From: Cryptomeria japonica
Lineage: Eukaryota > Streptophyta > Pinopsida > Cupressales > Cupressaceae
DNA: 64,000 nucleotides
Assembly: GCF_030272615.1 (NCBI RefSeq)
Contig: NC_081413.1
Location: 720,830,367-720,894,366 of the forward strand
Reading direction: 5' to 3'
The notes under the pieces are model-generated. The model searched no databases. It was not told the origin of the DNA and worked only from the letters and a program-made list of their open reading frames with translations. Shown in pieces: positions 45,987-58,232 of this stretch. Numbering within the stretch: the first letter of the stretch is position 1; each line of letters begins with the position of its first letter. Position numbers and translations under genes: made by a program.

Positions 45987-48245
45987 AAATTTTGGTGAAC
46001 CCAACATGAATCCATGCATTATTTTTTAAAATTCATATTTTAATTTTTTTTAACTTTAATTGGTTGTTTTATTCAAAAATTTCAAGACTAACGTTTTGCA
46101 GATCAGGTTGCAAGGTTTCCAAATATTTTATCATATCTCCCAAATGGCTACAAATTTATCTTTTAGTTATAGGTTAAGGATCATCTCAAGAGTCTATAGC
46201 CCAAAAATAGGCCTTATATCATCATTTTTTAATGAGATATGATAGTGTTAATATTTTTCACAAGTCTTTAATTTTTGGCGCAAATTGACATTTTTCACAA
46301 GTCTTTAATTTTTGGCGCAAATTGACGATTTTTTTTGAGATTTTTATACTACTAATTAAGGATCCTAAAACATGTTTGCAGTTCAAAAATCAGCCTTGTA
46401 GCATCAAATTTGAGCAAGTAATGATAGTTTAAGTTTTTTAATACATTCTGAATTATGGGCATAAATCAGAAAATTTTTCTTGAAAAATTACATATTCGGA
46501 AAACTCTTGAAATTTTATAGGGGGCATCTTCTTTACACTTTTTATTTTGATGTGAAATAATTAACATAAAGCTTTCTCTTTGAAAATTTAGGTTTTTTCG
46601 TAAATTTGCTCTCTAGTGTGCAAATTAAGGTCTTTCTCTAAAATTCTTACATTTTTTCAAAGATCTCAAAAATTCATTAGAGGTATCTTCTTTGTAATTT
46701 AATTTTTTGGGTTAAAAATATTACAAAAAAATTGGATCTTTTTTTGAATAGGTATTGTAGGTGCAACAATTAGAAACACATCCATGTGGTAAATTCTGAA
46801 GGTAAAATACTAAATTTTGTTTTCTTTAATTCTATTTTATGTTGATTTTCAATTCCATTTTTTTTTGTGTCACATTATTAGATTTTTTGTGTTACTAACA
46901 TTTGATCTTTAGTGTGTGGCATTTGTAAGTCAACGGGCAATTTTTTTTAACAAACTACTAATCACTTGTGTTTATAGAGGTAGCTTAGGTGATTGTTTGC
47001 GATTTATAGAATAGAAAACACTTCAATTGATGAATTAAAATTAACCGTTGTTTGTTATGTTTGGGGCACTTGCCTTCTTTTTTTTAACACCATTGGAGGG
47101 CTTGCCTCCTAATGCAATAGGTGGGTGAGAGGGAACGACCCAAGTGATACTTAATCTAGTTCGCTATACAAATAAGGGTGCGATAAAAGTCAAGCCATGC
47201 TGGTATTATCTCTTACCATTCTTGTTAATCCAAAAGGGATTTCACATCCTGAGTACAGTTACCTTGGAACACATAGAATTTTGGCAACCTCAGATTCTGA
47301 CTAAAAACCTTGTTCTTAGAGGCCAAAATCCCTACATTTGATGGTTCAGGGAGTGCGGACTATACCCTGTAGATACATCTCATGTACCCTTCAGAATGAG
47401 ACAAGAGTACCTTGGTTACATGGTCTCCAATTTTTGGGGGTAAGATAATTTGGTGTACCCAAGAAGTGAGTGACGTGATGGGGGAGCTAGTGTCACTAGA
47501 ATCTCTATCTATTCATTCTGCTTGAGGTATTTTATCATAGAGGTCCAATCAGATGGTTTCCATTGTATCCTCAGTAGGTATGTGTTTGTCTTCAAAGTTT
47601 ATATTAAAAAATTCAATGTGCTAAACCAATAGAGTCAGTCCAGATTCAGGCCAATCTAGGCTCTTTCACATGTAACTTTAATTTTTAGAGTTTTCAAAAA
47701 TGTGCACTAGCCATACTGCATATAGTATTTTCTGACTGTTTGATTTTCACCAATTGACCAAAAACATTAAAAAAAGATTAAACATTTTTCAAATTGAAAT
47801 CAAATACCTCAAAATTTTGCAATCTCTTAGCCACAGTTTCACATTTGTCTTGGTCCAAACTCACATCCAATAGGTAAACTAGTGCCTTATAAGGTCAATT
47901 AGAATTTGACAACTGGGATCTGAATCATTTCAAACCTTGTGATCAGTCAAGCTCTTAGAGTCTATAGGTGCATCTAGTTCCTCTTTTTAAAGTCATCTTA
48001 AATCACAAAAAAAATAAAAAAATATGTGCATTGTAGCTGCATTATCATCTAACATCCCAAAAAGAAAAATATTTTGTCAAAACCAACTATCAAGGTCACA
48101 TCCAAACTGTCATCCTCTTGATGTTAAACATCCCTATTCTTAGTCCAAAACCAATCAAACAAACATCATGGAATGGTGCTATGCATTTCATAGGGAAGGC
48201 GAATAATTTATACCTTCCATCTATGTTCCACCATCACCCACAAAA
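45987..48245 (+). other. Leader of element G
   Basis: About 2.2 kb with no coding frame. It contains a perfect tandem duplication of 37 bases at 46253-46326 and several TTTTTTGAGAT-like repeats (46300-46760). No known RNA structure recognised. Confidence 0.5.
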
Positions 48246-50020
48246 TTCCTAGCGCAATAGGTCTACAAATTACAACAACGAATCATGGACATTCAAAATA
48301 GCAGAGGCAAAACCTCCTCATTTTTATTACCCCAATCCCAACCACAAGACTTGTAATTCACAAATCTATTCTACCAACAAACCTACATACCAACATTTAT
48401 CTCACAAACAAACATGACAAATCAACTTCAACCAATAAACACAAACTTCAACCAAGTCCCAAGTCAAAACCCATGCAGGCAAGACCACAACCAAAACCAA
48501 ATTCATTACAACCAAACCTAGAATCACAACCCAACCATGTCAAAGCATCAAATCAATTCACATGCTCCTGCAAAGAATGATTGTATATTAAAAATTCTCA
48601 TAGAGGCTTTCCATGACACACTTTCTAGGCAAGATCAAAATCATATACTAGTGTCTAGAAATGGTTCTTCCTCTCATAAAAAAATTAACTCTCAAGTAGC
48701 CCTCATATCTCCCACCATTTTTCCATTTCATGATCAATCCTTACCATCTCCATCAAACAATGCATCTAATAATGAAACCTTTCAAGAGATATCCAAAATA
48801 GAAATCCAAGATGATCTATTTATTCATAATAATCCTTTATACCATTTGAAGATTGTAGATCCAATGCTTGCATATACTCCTTTTCCAAGAAAACCCACTT
48901 TAGAGAGTCCTATTCAAAATCCTTCCTCATTATGCCAAATTTTTGAATCCTTCCAAGGATTCCCCATACATATCCAAAGTCCTACCCCATGTCAAGTGGA
49001 TAATTCAAAGTCAGAAGAAACAATTCATGGAATAAATCAAGATCAAGAACAAACCCTTCCATCCTATCCAATTTTTTATCATCCCACCTATGATATTGCT
49101 ATCAGGGTTCAACTGTGTAGTTTTTTAGTCAAACTGATTGAACCATGTTTCATGAGTAGTGGTTCACAAGAACCCATCTCTCATGAGAATGAATGGTCCA
49201 CTTAATACTCATTGCATCTAGGTGATGCTCACAGGGGTGAAGCACTAGGACTTCCCAGGAGGTCACCCATCCTAGTACTACTCCAACTCAAGAACGCTTA
49301 AGAATGGAGTTCCCTCCAAGGTTAAACCCACTTAGGTTGCAACCCTAGTTGTAAAACCCTCAACAAATGTTGTGCCTTATGAATCTTATGAAGATCCCCT
49401 AATACTTTTTTGTTCCATCCACAATGATCCCCTTCCATCTCAAGAGAAAAGTGTACCTCCAAGTCCCATTCAACACCCACCTGCTAAGCAAGATTATGAT
49501 ATCCCTTCCACCATTTCCAATGATCCTATTCCTAGTCAAGATCATAGTTTCCCTTCATCTCCATGTCATAATCCTCCTAATCTACCTAGAGATCCCATCA
49601 TCCCTTCTTATTCCCCTCATGATCCTAATCCACCTCAAGATCCCATCACCCCTATCAAAGCTAGTCATGAATCACTTACATAACAAATGGGCTCCTCCAC
49701 TTTCATCCAATCTGGTATACTTCATGATCTTGTAATTCCTTCCATACCAAATCCTCATCAAAATGGACTCACATCTTATTTTTAAAAATAACAAGCATCC
49801 TATTTTTAAAAAGATTTTTCAAAACATGCATTATCAAGGCAAAGGGCTAGGCCTACATGAACAAGGTATATTAGAACCCTTTCATATCAAAGAAAATCTC
49901 AATTATCATGGCCTTGGCTACACAACTCACTCTAAAAACGTTGATGTCCCTACTAAATCCCACATTCCCCCCTCTAAATCCATTTTGGGTCCTTTTATCC
50001 CAGAATCAAAACCTTCATCC
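48246..50020 (+). pseudogene. Decayed N/Q- and P/S-rich ORF of element G with G-patch-like motif
   Basis: A gag-like, Asn/Gln-rich start (about 48400-48540, with stops) leads into the open frame 48537-49205 (222 codons, MSKHQINSHAPAKNDCILKI). After the 5S-like insert come a Pro/Ser-rich open frame (49372-49683, repeated DPIPSQD/DPLPSQE) and the frame 49763-50026. The last contains FQNMHYQGKGLGLHEQGIL and then NYHGLGY, matching the G-patch pattern (GxGLGxxxQGI...GLGY), a glycine-rich RNA-binding/helicase-activating motif known from RNA-processing proteins and some retroelements. No protease or polymerase is present here. The product is not identified. Confidence 0.6.
49235..49312 (-). pseudogene. 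5S rRNA-derived fragment
   Basis: The plus strand reads AGGACTTCCCAGGAGGTCAC and CCATCCTAGTACTACTC, followed by CAAGAACGCTTAAG and GGAGTTCC: the complement of the 3' two-thirds of plant 5S rRNA. The region spans the internal control region (C box, intermediate element, degenerate A box). The first third of 5S is not recognisable. It interrupts the element G ORF, so it is an insertion or a domain acquired by the element. Confidence 0.85.
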
Positions 50021-50965
50021 TGTTGAATATCCAAGCAATTGAGAGGGGGGTGAGTCAATTGACAATTCAAATCTTCTTTAAAATTTATTCATAGATTTGG
50101 AATAACTACCAAAATTAATCAAGACAAATAAAATATGAAAGCATACACACATAACAAATTAGACACTATGAACACCAGAATTTACGTGGAAAACCCAAGA
50201 AGGGAAAAACCACAAAGAATGTAATTATCAATATGAAAACATCAGATAAGGTGAATTTTACAAAGGATGGAACACTGCCAAGAGTGCTATTTGTAGGAGG
50301 GCTCACTGCCCAAAAAGGCTCACTGCAGGAGGGCTTACTGCCCAAAGAGTTTCACTACCAAAGAAAGAAAGATAGAAAAGAAAATCCACCACTGAAACAT
50401 AATTTGCACTATCGAAACTTCTTCTAGTAAAAATCCACAACACATTCACAATAACAAATGGATTCTTTCAATCTCACATATCTTCTGCACAATTAGTCAT
50501 TCACAAAAATGCCACACTAACTCATCTAGATCAATCATATACATATTATACTATTTTTGGAAAAACATAATCCTCAAAGTCGACCAAGACAAAGATCTAA
50601 AATAGGTTAGTATTAAGCGTTCTGGTGGTGGGAAGGAGTGAGAAGTATAACTCATCACAATGTTCCTCATTAAACACATCAACACGTTACATACATCACC
50701 AATATCAGACCCACAACAAAATTTTTGTTATACATCTTTAACTTTTGAATCAACACCTCAACTTCAGGATCAAGCCAAACCTAAAAATAGAACTGAGTAA
50801 CATTGGCAACACATCTTTTGAGAAGACAAATCTCCTGGGAAATAACCAAATGACCATCGACATCATATACATACCAATTTTTCACTATTTCTCAATATAC
50901 CACATCCAGACCTAACCCGACCATAGGATTTGACCTCAATGACAACATATACCATAATACTAACA
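50021..50965 (-). repeat. 3' LTR of copia C
   Basis: 945 bases, plus-strand ends TGTTGAATATCC and ATACTAACA. It contains the GTGGAAAACCCAAGAAGGGA hairpin region near 50186 and a GGGCTCACTGCC/GGGCTTACTGCCC short direct repeat at 50296-50345. Left flank CATCC. Confidence 0.82.
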
Positions 50966-50999
50966 ATCTCACCCTTTGTCATTGATGGAAAGATCCATT

Positions 51000-52962
51000 A
51001 AGATGATAAACATATCAACACATATCATAATCTCTCTCCCCTTTTGACAACAATGACAAAAGAAGGAAAAATGCCCCTTATGAAACTCATTCCTGCTCCC
51101 CCTAAGAGGAAGCCCTCAAGCATTAATGTAGAAAAGAATAATCAAGGTGCTCACTGAACCAATGTACATCCAAATGTGCATTAGTTCTAACTAGAAAGGG
51201 GTAATGCACATAACATTGTCAAAGATACTCAAAAGTATCTTTACATGATGCCTTAGTGAAGGTATCTACAATCTACTCCTTTGTAGGTACATATTCAAAG
51301 CTTACTTCATTGTCCAACACTTTTTCCCTCAAGAAGTGGTATCCAATAGATATGGGCTTTGTTCTTGAATGTTGTACCAGATTCTTTGAGATAATTATTG
51401 CATTGGTATTGTCACACATAATTGAGATAGGGTCATTAAACTTTACACTAATGTCCTTCAAAGTCTACTTCATCCATAAAATCTATGTGTAACATGAAGA
51501 TGTTGCAATATATTCTATTTCAGCTATAGATTGAGACAAAGAGTCCTACTTCTTACTCGACCAAGCAACCAATCGGGAGGTAAGAAAGAATGCTCCTCCA
51601 CTTGTACTTTTCCTGTCATCAACATGTTCGGCCCAATTTGCATTTGTATTAGCTATCAGGGTAAATCTAAATTCCTGGGATCCCACAAACCAAACTCTTT
51701 TGTGACTTTCATATATCTGAAAATTCTCTTTACTGCCACAACATGTGATTCTTTTGGTTCTTGTTGAAATCTAACTTCCAAGCAAACTACATGCATGATA
51801 TCTGGTCTAGTGGTAGTCAAATATAATAGTCCTCCAATCATTGACCTATACTGACTTGCATCTACCTTAGGAGATTTATCATCTTTTGTTAACTTATATA
51901 TGGTGGTCATAGGTGTACACACTAGTTTGGAGTTCTCCAACCCAAACTTCTTTAACAACTCTTTGATGTACTTAGACTAATAAATGAAAATTCCTTTATA
52001 ATTCTAAGTAACTTGCAAACCAAGGAAGAAATTTAATTCACCAATCATGCACATCTCAAACTCCTTCTGCATCTCATTAGAAAATCCTCTACACATATCT
52101 TTATTTCCTCCAAAGATTATATCATCAACATAAACTACAACAATTAGAATTTTACCTGAATCAATTTTGAAATACAAGTTGTTGTCCATCGAACCTTTCT
52201 GAAATCCTTGATCAATCAGGTACTTGTGTAGCCTTCCATACCAAGCTCAAGGGGCTTTTTTTAGTCCATACAAGGTCTTCTTCAATCTACAAATGATGTT
52301 CGGATCATCTCTCAACCTGAAACCTTCTAGTTGTTCAATATGGACTTCTTCTTTCAATTCTCCATTCAAGAATGTTGATTTCTCATCCATTTGATAAACC
52401 TTGAAATCCTTAAAGGTTGCAAATGCCAAGAACATCTTGATTTCTTCCATCCAACAAATCGAGGCATAAGTTTCATCAAAATCAATGCCTTTAATCTGAG
52501 TAAAACCTTTGCAAACCAACCTTGCTTTGTTTCTTACAAACTTTCTATCTTCATCCAGTTTGTTCCACAATACCCACTTAGTTCCAATCACATTCTTGTC
52601 TTCAAGTCTGTTTACTTTTTCCCATGTTTGATTTTTCTCTATATGATCCAACTCTTCTTTCATTGGCTTCATCCAATTCTGATAATTGCAAGCTTCTTCT
52701 ACTATTTTTGGCTTAGTTTAAGATAGTAAGCACAACAAAATTTGTTCTTGATCTACTTTGCTTCTTGTGATGATACCTTTACTCTTATCTCCAATAATAT
52801 GATCTTCTAAATGATTCTTCTGAATATATCTTGGGGTCTTCGATGTAGATTTCATAGCATCTTGAACATTATTTTTTTCACTACTAGATTCCTCTTCGTT
52901 TTTCTTGTCTCGGGAATCATCAAATTCATATCCAGCCAATATCTTTGAATCTTTGAAGTACT
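51000..52962 (-). pseudogene. pol: Copia C reverse transcriptase and RNase H
   Basis: From right to left on the minus strand: a Ser/Glu-rich linker with DKSKGIITRSK (52718-52939), then the N-terminal reverse transcriptase GTKWVLWNKLDEDRKFVRNK, KVYQMDEKSTFLNGELKEEV and LYGLKKAP (52247-52672). [15 protein letters not shown], the catalytic YVDD, lies in 52004-52189. RSMIGGLLYLTTTRPDIMHV follows (51656-51958), and RNase H pieces MCDNTNAIIISKNL and HSRTKPISIGYHFLREKV (51273-51461). Stops break each junction. The K-for-S change in the conserved VKSAFLNG-type motif (MDEKSTFLNG) is shared in position with its relatives. Confidence 0.9.
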
Positions 52963-53912
52963 TGTAATACCCTAAAAATGACCATCTAAACCATAAGCCC
53001 CTATCTCGACTACATCACCAAGGTCCTAACCAAAGACAAATTAAATCAATCATGAGCACCTAATTAATTAATTAATTCTCAGTCGTCAATGCCACATGAC
53101 AAATAAATCACTCAATATTAATTAAATAATCATTTAATTAATAAATCAATTTACCATTAAATAATAAAAAAGAATTAATTTGAAAAAAAAATTAATTGGA
53201 AAAAAAATTAAAATTGAGAAAAGAAACCAAAATGGAATTACATGGAAAAATCTCATAAAAGTAATTAAATGAATTAAATATCAAAATTGAATATCAAAAT
53301 ATAAAATATGAAATAAATTTGTTTTTTTTATTTTATCTTAGAATTAGTTCAATTTTTTTTAAAGCTAAGAAAAGCAGCCAATCACATCAATTCACTTGGA
53401 TTGTGCTTCCTCATGGAGAATCTTTGTCGCCCATCGTTGATTGATCTTGACCGTTGGTCTCTCTCTGGATTTTCTATAAATTTAGCCTCTCATCTCTCAT
53501 AAAAAAAGAACCTATAGATTATTGTTATTATGCTATTTTTGCCCTAGGCTTATTGAGATTTTGTGCATTGAGATATTACATATTAGTTATTGCATATTTA
53601 ATGTTCATTCATATTGCTTAAAATCATGTTATATTAATCATGCATATCTAGCTTAATCTTGCATCCATTTAGCTCAATTTCATACTCGTATATATTAAAT
53701 CCTTCGTTTAGGTGTCATCTAGTCACTGGTGTTGCATATGGAAATCTGAGAGCAAAACTAAACTCACATCTACTAGACAATAATAGGTTGCTTTGTAATG
53801 GTTTATTGTTCATTGTTGATTATTGATTTACTAACCATGCATCTAATGACTTAATTGAAGTGCTATGTATTCAGATACAAATATAGATAAAATTCCACTT
53901 TTCACACACACA
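52963..53912 (+). repeat. 5' LTR of gypsy element D
   Basis: It starts TGTAATACCCTAAAAATGAC, has an ATTAATTAA-rich block (53060-53200) and ends TTTTCACACACACA. Left flank GTACT. The end is fixed by the primer site four bases on. Confidence 0.75.
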
Positions 53913-55990
53913 TTTTTGGTGGCCACCATGGGGCCCGAGAATTCAATTTTTGGCCTTGCAGATCTTTATTTTATTTTTTAGGATTTTCATCCATACAACC
54001 TTTGAAAAAGTTCGTATGAGTTTTTGCTTTACCGTCTTCTTTTGGGGTTTACTCATTCAGCTCGATGAGAATACTCATTCTGCTCTGTGAAATTTTTCGT
54101 ACGAATTTCTGAGTTACTCCTTCTATACACAATATCTTTTTAGAGATTTCTTGACTTGGCTTTGACTTTCACTGATGCTAACCCTGAATTGTCTTCTGTC
54201 TGCCTGAGATTTTCATAGCATAACTCATTTTCTATAGAAGGTCTATCAAAGAATTTACCAAATCAAACTCATGCATTTCAAATAATCAGAAAAACAACAT
54301 GACTACTGATGCGTTGGTTTTGCAGGTTGCCTAAGGAGAATCGATCAAATATCATGTATTCTTTTATTTATTTTTAGGCATTTAAATTGCTATTTGGTTA
54401 ATAAAGAAATCTTCCTTTTGTGTTTGAAGAAAAATCTAAGAGGTAGGAAAGTATGCTCTTGTCTGCACAGACAATAAAAAATCCAGACCCTTTAAGCTTT
54501 TTCTAAGTTTGAGATTTGTATACCTTTTAGCGGGCCTATCATAGTGGGAAAAAGTAATCACCCTGTGAGAACAACCCAAATAAGTATAGCTAAACCCAAG
54601 AATTCCAACTCAGTACAATAAATTGGCCTTTCAGGATTAAAGTCTCGGAGGATGGGATTATTTGAGTTTTGTCTTTTGAGATCTCTCATATTAGGAATTT
54701 GTAGGCCTCATAGTCACAATCACTCTTGCATGACTACAACCTATTTTGGTACCTTATCGGGCTATAGGCCTCAATCGCACTTGCACGACTTCAAGGGGTA
54801 ATTTAAAATGGAAATCCTTACTACGAACATTAAAATAACAGCTACCTGATTCACCTCTAAAAGGCGGATAATCTTTGTGCAAGAGAGATAGTAACTATCC
54901 CAAGATACTTGCCATTTCGTACCCCCATTAGCATTTGGAGTCGGCTAATATAACGCAGAGAATACATTGCATGAGACTCAAAGGCTGTAATTCTAATTAG
55001 CTAATGGGTGTGTACCTGAGTCTGCAAGAAAAGGTTTTCTCTCTCAGCCAATTTCCTTAGAATTAGCGTGCTATGTTTGATGTCACTTTGGATCTCATGT
55101 GTTTGCTGTGTTTTTTGTCTAAACCTAAAACAGAAAATCTAAAAAACTAGAAAAACTCAAAAACACCAAAAAAAATCAAAATTAAGTGGTCAAAAAACTC
55201 AGTCTCCTTGTCAAAGATTTGTCTCTGAGCATAATTGTCGTACGAGCTTCCTAATTTATCATACGAGCTGACTACATATCATCCGAGGCTTATTTAAACT
55301 GTCATTCTGGCTTATTTAAACTGTCATTCTGGTCTTTGAAGATTGTCATATGAGCTTATAAACTTTGTTGTATGAGTCGTTCTGGTATGTGTCAAGCTGT
55401 CACTTGGTAAGCATTAATCTATTGTGCGAGTTTGAACTCCAACTCATACGAGAAACTATCTTTGTCATCTGGAACTCACTAAACTATCATCTGGGTTGTC
55501 ATATTTGGTCATAGGATCCTTTGATTCTATCAGTCCAAAATTCTATCTTTTTACATCCTTTTTCAAGTCTGTCATACTTGTCTAATTAGTATGCAATGAG
55601 CATAAATATGATCATCGTAATCTTGAGCATAAACAGTCTTGATAGTGTACCCATGCAGTTGTGTTGCATGACTTTGTCAATCATCTCCTAGCTAGTTCAA
55701 TCAATTTCTTATCAAATTTCATCAACCTAGGTTGCTTAGATCACATCTTATACAAGATAGATCATTCCTGAAACCAGACTAGGTCTTAGTCACCTCTCTC
55801 AATCACCACGTTAAACACATAACTAGCTTTAATTTGATCTTTACATCTGCATCACATCTAACTCTCGGTCACGCCAATGGTAAAAGCGTGTTCAAACTAG
55901 GAGCTCTTTTAAGAACAACAACAAGACAAAAGTAAAGACAATCTTACTCATTACAAACTAATCCATTCTTGCAAATCAAAATTGTCATAA
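53913..55990 (+). other. Leader of gypsy element D
   Basis: About 2 kb of noncoding sequence. It includes repeated short phrases around TCATACGAGCT/GTCATTCTGGCT (55240-55500), one 24-base piece of which is tandemly duplicated near 55285-55335. No gene recognised. Confidence 0.55.
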
Positions 55991-55997
55991 ATCTCCA

Positions 55998-56520
55998 TGG
56001 CTACCTTAGCTTAACAAATTTAGGATCTCAATAGAGAAATATATGACATTCAAGCCCAACAAAAAGATTCAATGACTCCTCTTGAAATAAAATTTCATGA
56101 TATCAAGAACACTTGACTTAAAGAAATGTTAAAACAATTATATAAGGTCGAACAAAGATTAATTGAAAATCAAAAGCCAGATCTCATACAAGATCACAAG
56201 ACATCTTCACCAAGACAAAAAGACATCTATCCCCTAGATAGATAGTTTACACCTTGTAGGCAATCTATTGAGTAATATTTGGAAGAGCTTCTTGAGCATA
56301 ATCTTATCATATTGCTAACAAGACCACATGGAGATGTGAATTTTTGGGTAATTATTGCGCATATCATAGGCATAACAAACATAAGAATTCAATGTGCATG
56401 GAATTAAAACATAAAATTCAAGACGTCCTTGATGATGGTATTATTGAAATTGGAGATCCTAATAATTCACCTAAGGAGAAATCATGTCATTACCAAGCAT
56501 GATCAAAATTATGAACCTGC
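55998..56520 (+). pseudogene. gag: Gypsy D gag remnant
   Basis: The frame starting ATGGCTACCTTAGC reads REIYDIQAQQKDSMTPLEIK and MLKQLYKVEQRLIENQKPDL with stops. Near 56350-56450 another frame gives YCAYHRHNKHKNSMCMELKH then KIQDVLDDGIIEI. This matches the C-x2-H-x8-C-x2-LK..IQDLID.G.I pattern found at the gag-protease boundary of plant gypsy elements. It is degraded by stops and a frameshift. Confidence 0.75.
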
Positions 56521-56544
56521 GTCTAGCATATGCCCATATGTAGC

Positions 56545-57987
56545 TGATAAATCAATGATGAATGAATAGTACCAAACCAAAACTGAAAGGGGGGGGGTGA
56601 ATCAGTACAGGCAAAAACACACTCTTAAACCGGTTTGTCAGCAAACACTGTGCATTGACAAACAAACAGTAATACCGGTCCTAAAACAGAGTACAACCAG
56701 CAAAACTCAGAATAACTGAGACAATCATAAACCAGTTGACACTTATCTTCTCATATAATCTAACACATCATTTCCATTTCACCCTAATGCATGAACAGGT
56801 AATCTACCATCAAAGATATACATATAAGCGACTAGATCAACATGATTCACCACTTGACAGAAAACAACATAGCATCACATGAAGAAGACACCACACATGA
56901 CACACATATTTTTTCACGTGGAAACCCAACTGGGAAAAACCACGGTGGGGATGAATACCCACAAGCTTGTTTTTGAACTCTTTAGAAGTGCACTCTGTTA
57001 GGAGCCTTGTCCGGTTAAAGACTAATACAATAGGTTCTTTTAGAAACCGATCCTGTTAGGGATCACCCGGTTAAGGGATGGCTAGAATATCCGGTTAAGG
57101 GTAAAACCCTATTAAAGGTTACCTTGTTAGAGGATTTCAAGAACTCAATGGTTTTGAGTCACCTTGTTAAAGGATTTATAGCAAGCCGATTAAGGCTACC
57201 CAGTTAAGGGATTTCTCAACTGTTGAAGTGGTTAGAGATCAACAGGTATTTCAATGATCTGGTAACAGCACTCAATGCCAATGCAGATCCACTTAAGCTC
57301 CTCTTCACCTTCTACACTTACACTCTACAGGTATCACTTCTCTCCTTTGGTCTAGCAAAAATCACGTATCTCTTCTCTTGGATACACACACAAAACTTTT
57401 GCCAACAACCCTAGAAAGAGTCACAACATCAACCTTATAGGAAAAATAGATAGGTCAGTAGCATAAACCCTAAACCCTAAACCTGTTAGGTTAAGGAATT
57501 CAAACGGTTCAATCCTGACCGTTGAGCACACTGCATTAATCTCCATCATTTATTTTCCACCGATTTCATGGTGGTTGATAACCCATCACACATTATCACT
57601 GTTTACAGATTTCGCACATTCTTGAGGTATATAGGAACAATCTTTTTCATGCAAGATCCTTCACGTGCACAAGGCTAACGTGGCAACATGATCTATTCTT
57701 TGTTACAATGCTAACTCATCACACAAAGTCACTGGTTGAGGCACACAGGATTGAAGCACTTCAACTGGAAACCTTGAAGTTAAGACTACCAATCGGTAGT
57801 CATACAACGCTTCCGTGTGCCAATTCCCATAACCATATACCGGTTCACCTTGAACAAACACACCACTTCACTTTGGCACAAATGTCAGTTCACAGTGTTA
57901 TACCGGTTCTCTTCTCTTCATCATATTGACATCAATGACAACACACAATGTCATTATGTCCTCATACCAGTTCACATAATGCCAACA
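56545..57987 (-). repeat. Left (3') LTR of copia E
   Basis: 1,443 bases, plus-strand ends TGATAAATCAATGATGAATG and CATAATGCCAACA. It contains the GGTTAAGGG array (57010-57215), a telomere-like TAAACCCTAAACCCTAAAC at 57464-57482, and GTGGAAACCCAACTGGGAAA at 56919. Confidence 0.92.
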
Positions 57988-58232
57988 ATCTCCCCCTTTG
58001 GCATTGATGGCAATATACAAAGATATCTCTTCGCTTCACATCTGCTCCCCCAATTTCTGCAGATATCTTCTCCACTTCACATCTTCTCCCCCTTTGACAC
58101 CAATGCCAAAGTGGAGGCACAAGCTTCCTTGTTCCATTATGTTGCTCCCCCTGAGGAGTAGCATCCTTCAACACATCAATCTTGAAGAAAAATTTGACTA
58201 TGCAATACCTGACTGATGTGGAGCATATACCT

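Larger units (their letters stand above)
44888..50020 (+). mobile_element. Gypsy-like non-autonomous element G, 5' part
   Basis: An LTR-like block (44888-45986) is followed by the primer-site-like TTGGTGAACCCAACATGA at 45992, a long leader, and a decayed ORF (from about 48246) with no pol motifs. The element is cut at 50021 by the LTR of copia C, and its 3' part lies beyond the window. It carries a 5S rRNA-derived segment and a G-patch-like motif. Confidence 0.7.
50021..52962 (-). mobile_element. Ty1/copia retrotransposon C (3' half in window)
   Basis: On the minus strand: reverse transcriptase, RNase H, polypurine tract (ACAAAGGGTGAGAT) and 3' LTR (50021-50965). The gag/integrase half is cut off at 52963 by element D and lies outside the window. 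It differs from A/E and H in sequence ([23 protein letters not shown]). It is inserted in element G. Confidence 0.9.
52963..56544 (+). mobile_element. Ty3/gypsy element D, Tat-like, 5' part
   Basis: The LTR (52963-53912) is followed by the primer site TGGTGGCCACCATGGGGCCC (53917), close to the TGGCGCCCACCGTGGGGCC type of Tat-lineage gypsy elements. A long leader and a decayed gag end follow. It is cut at 56545 by copia E, so pol and the 3' LTR are outside the window. It is inserted in copia C. Confidence 0.8.

Noticed and set aside
49235-49312. Functional 5S rRNA gene
   Set aside because: Only about two-thirds of the sequence is recognisable, the A-box part is altered, the 5' third is missing and it lies inside a retroelement ORF.
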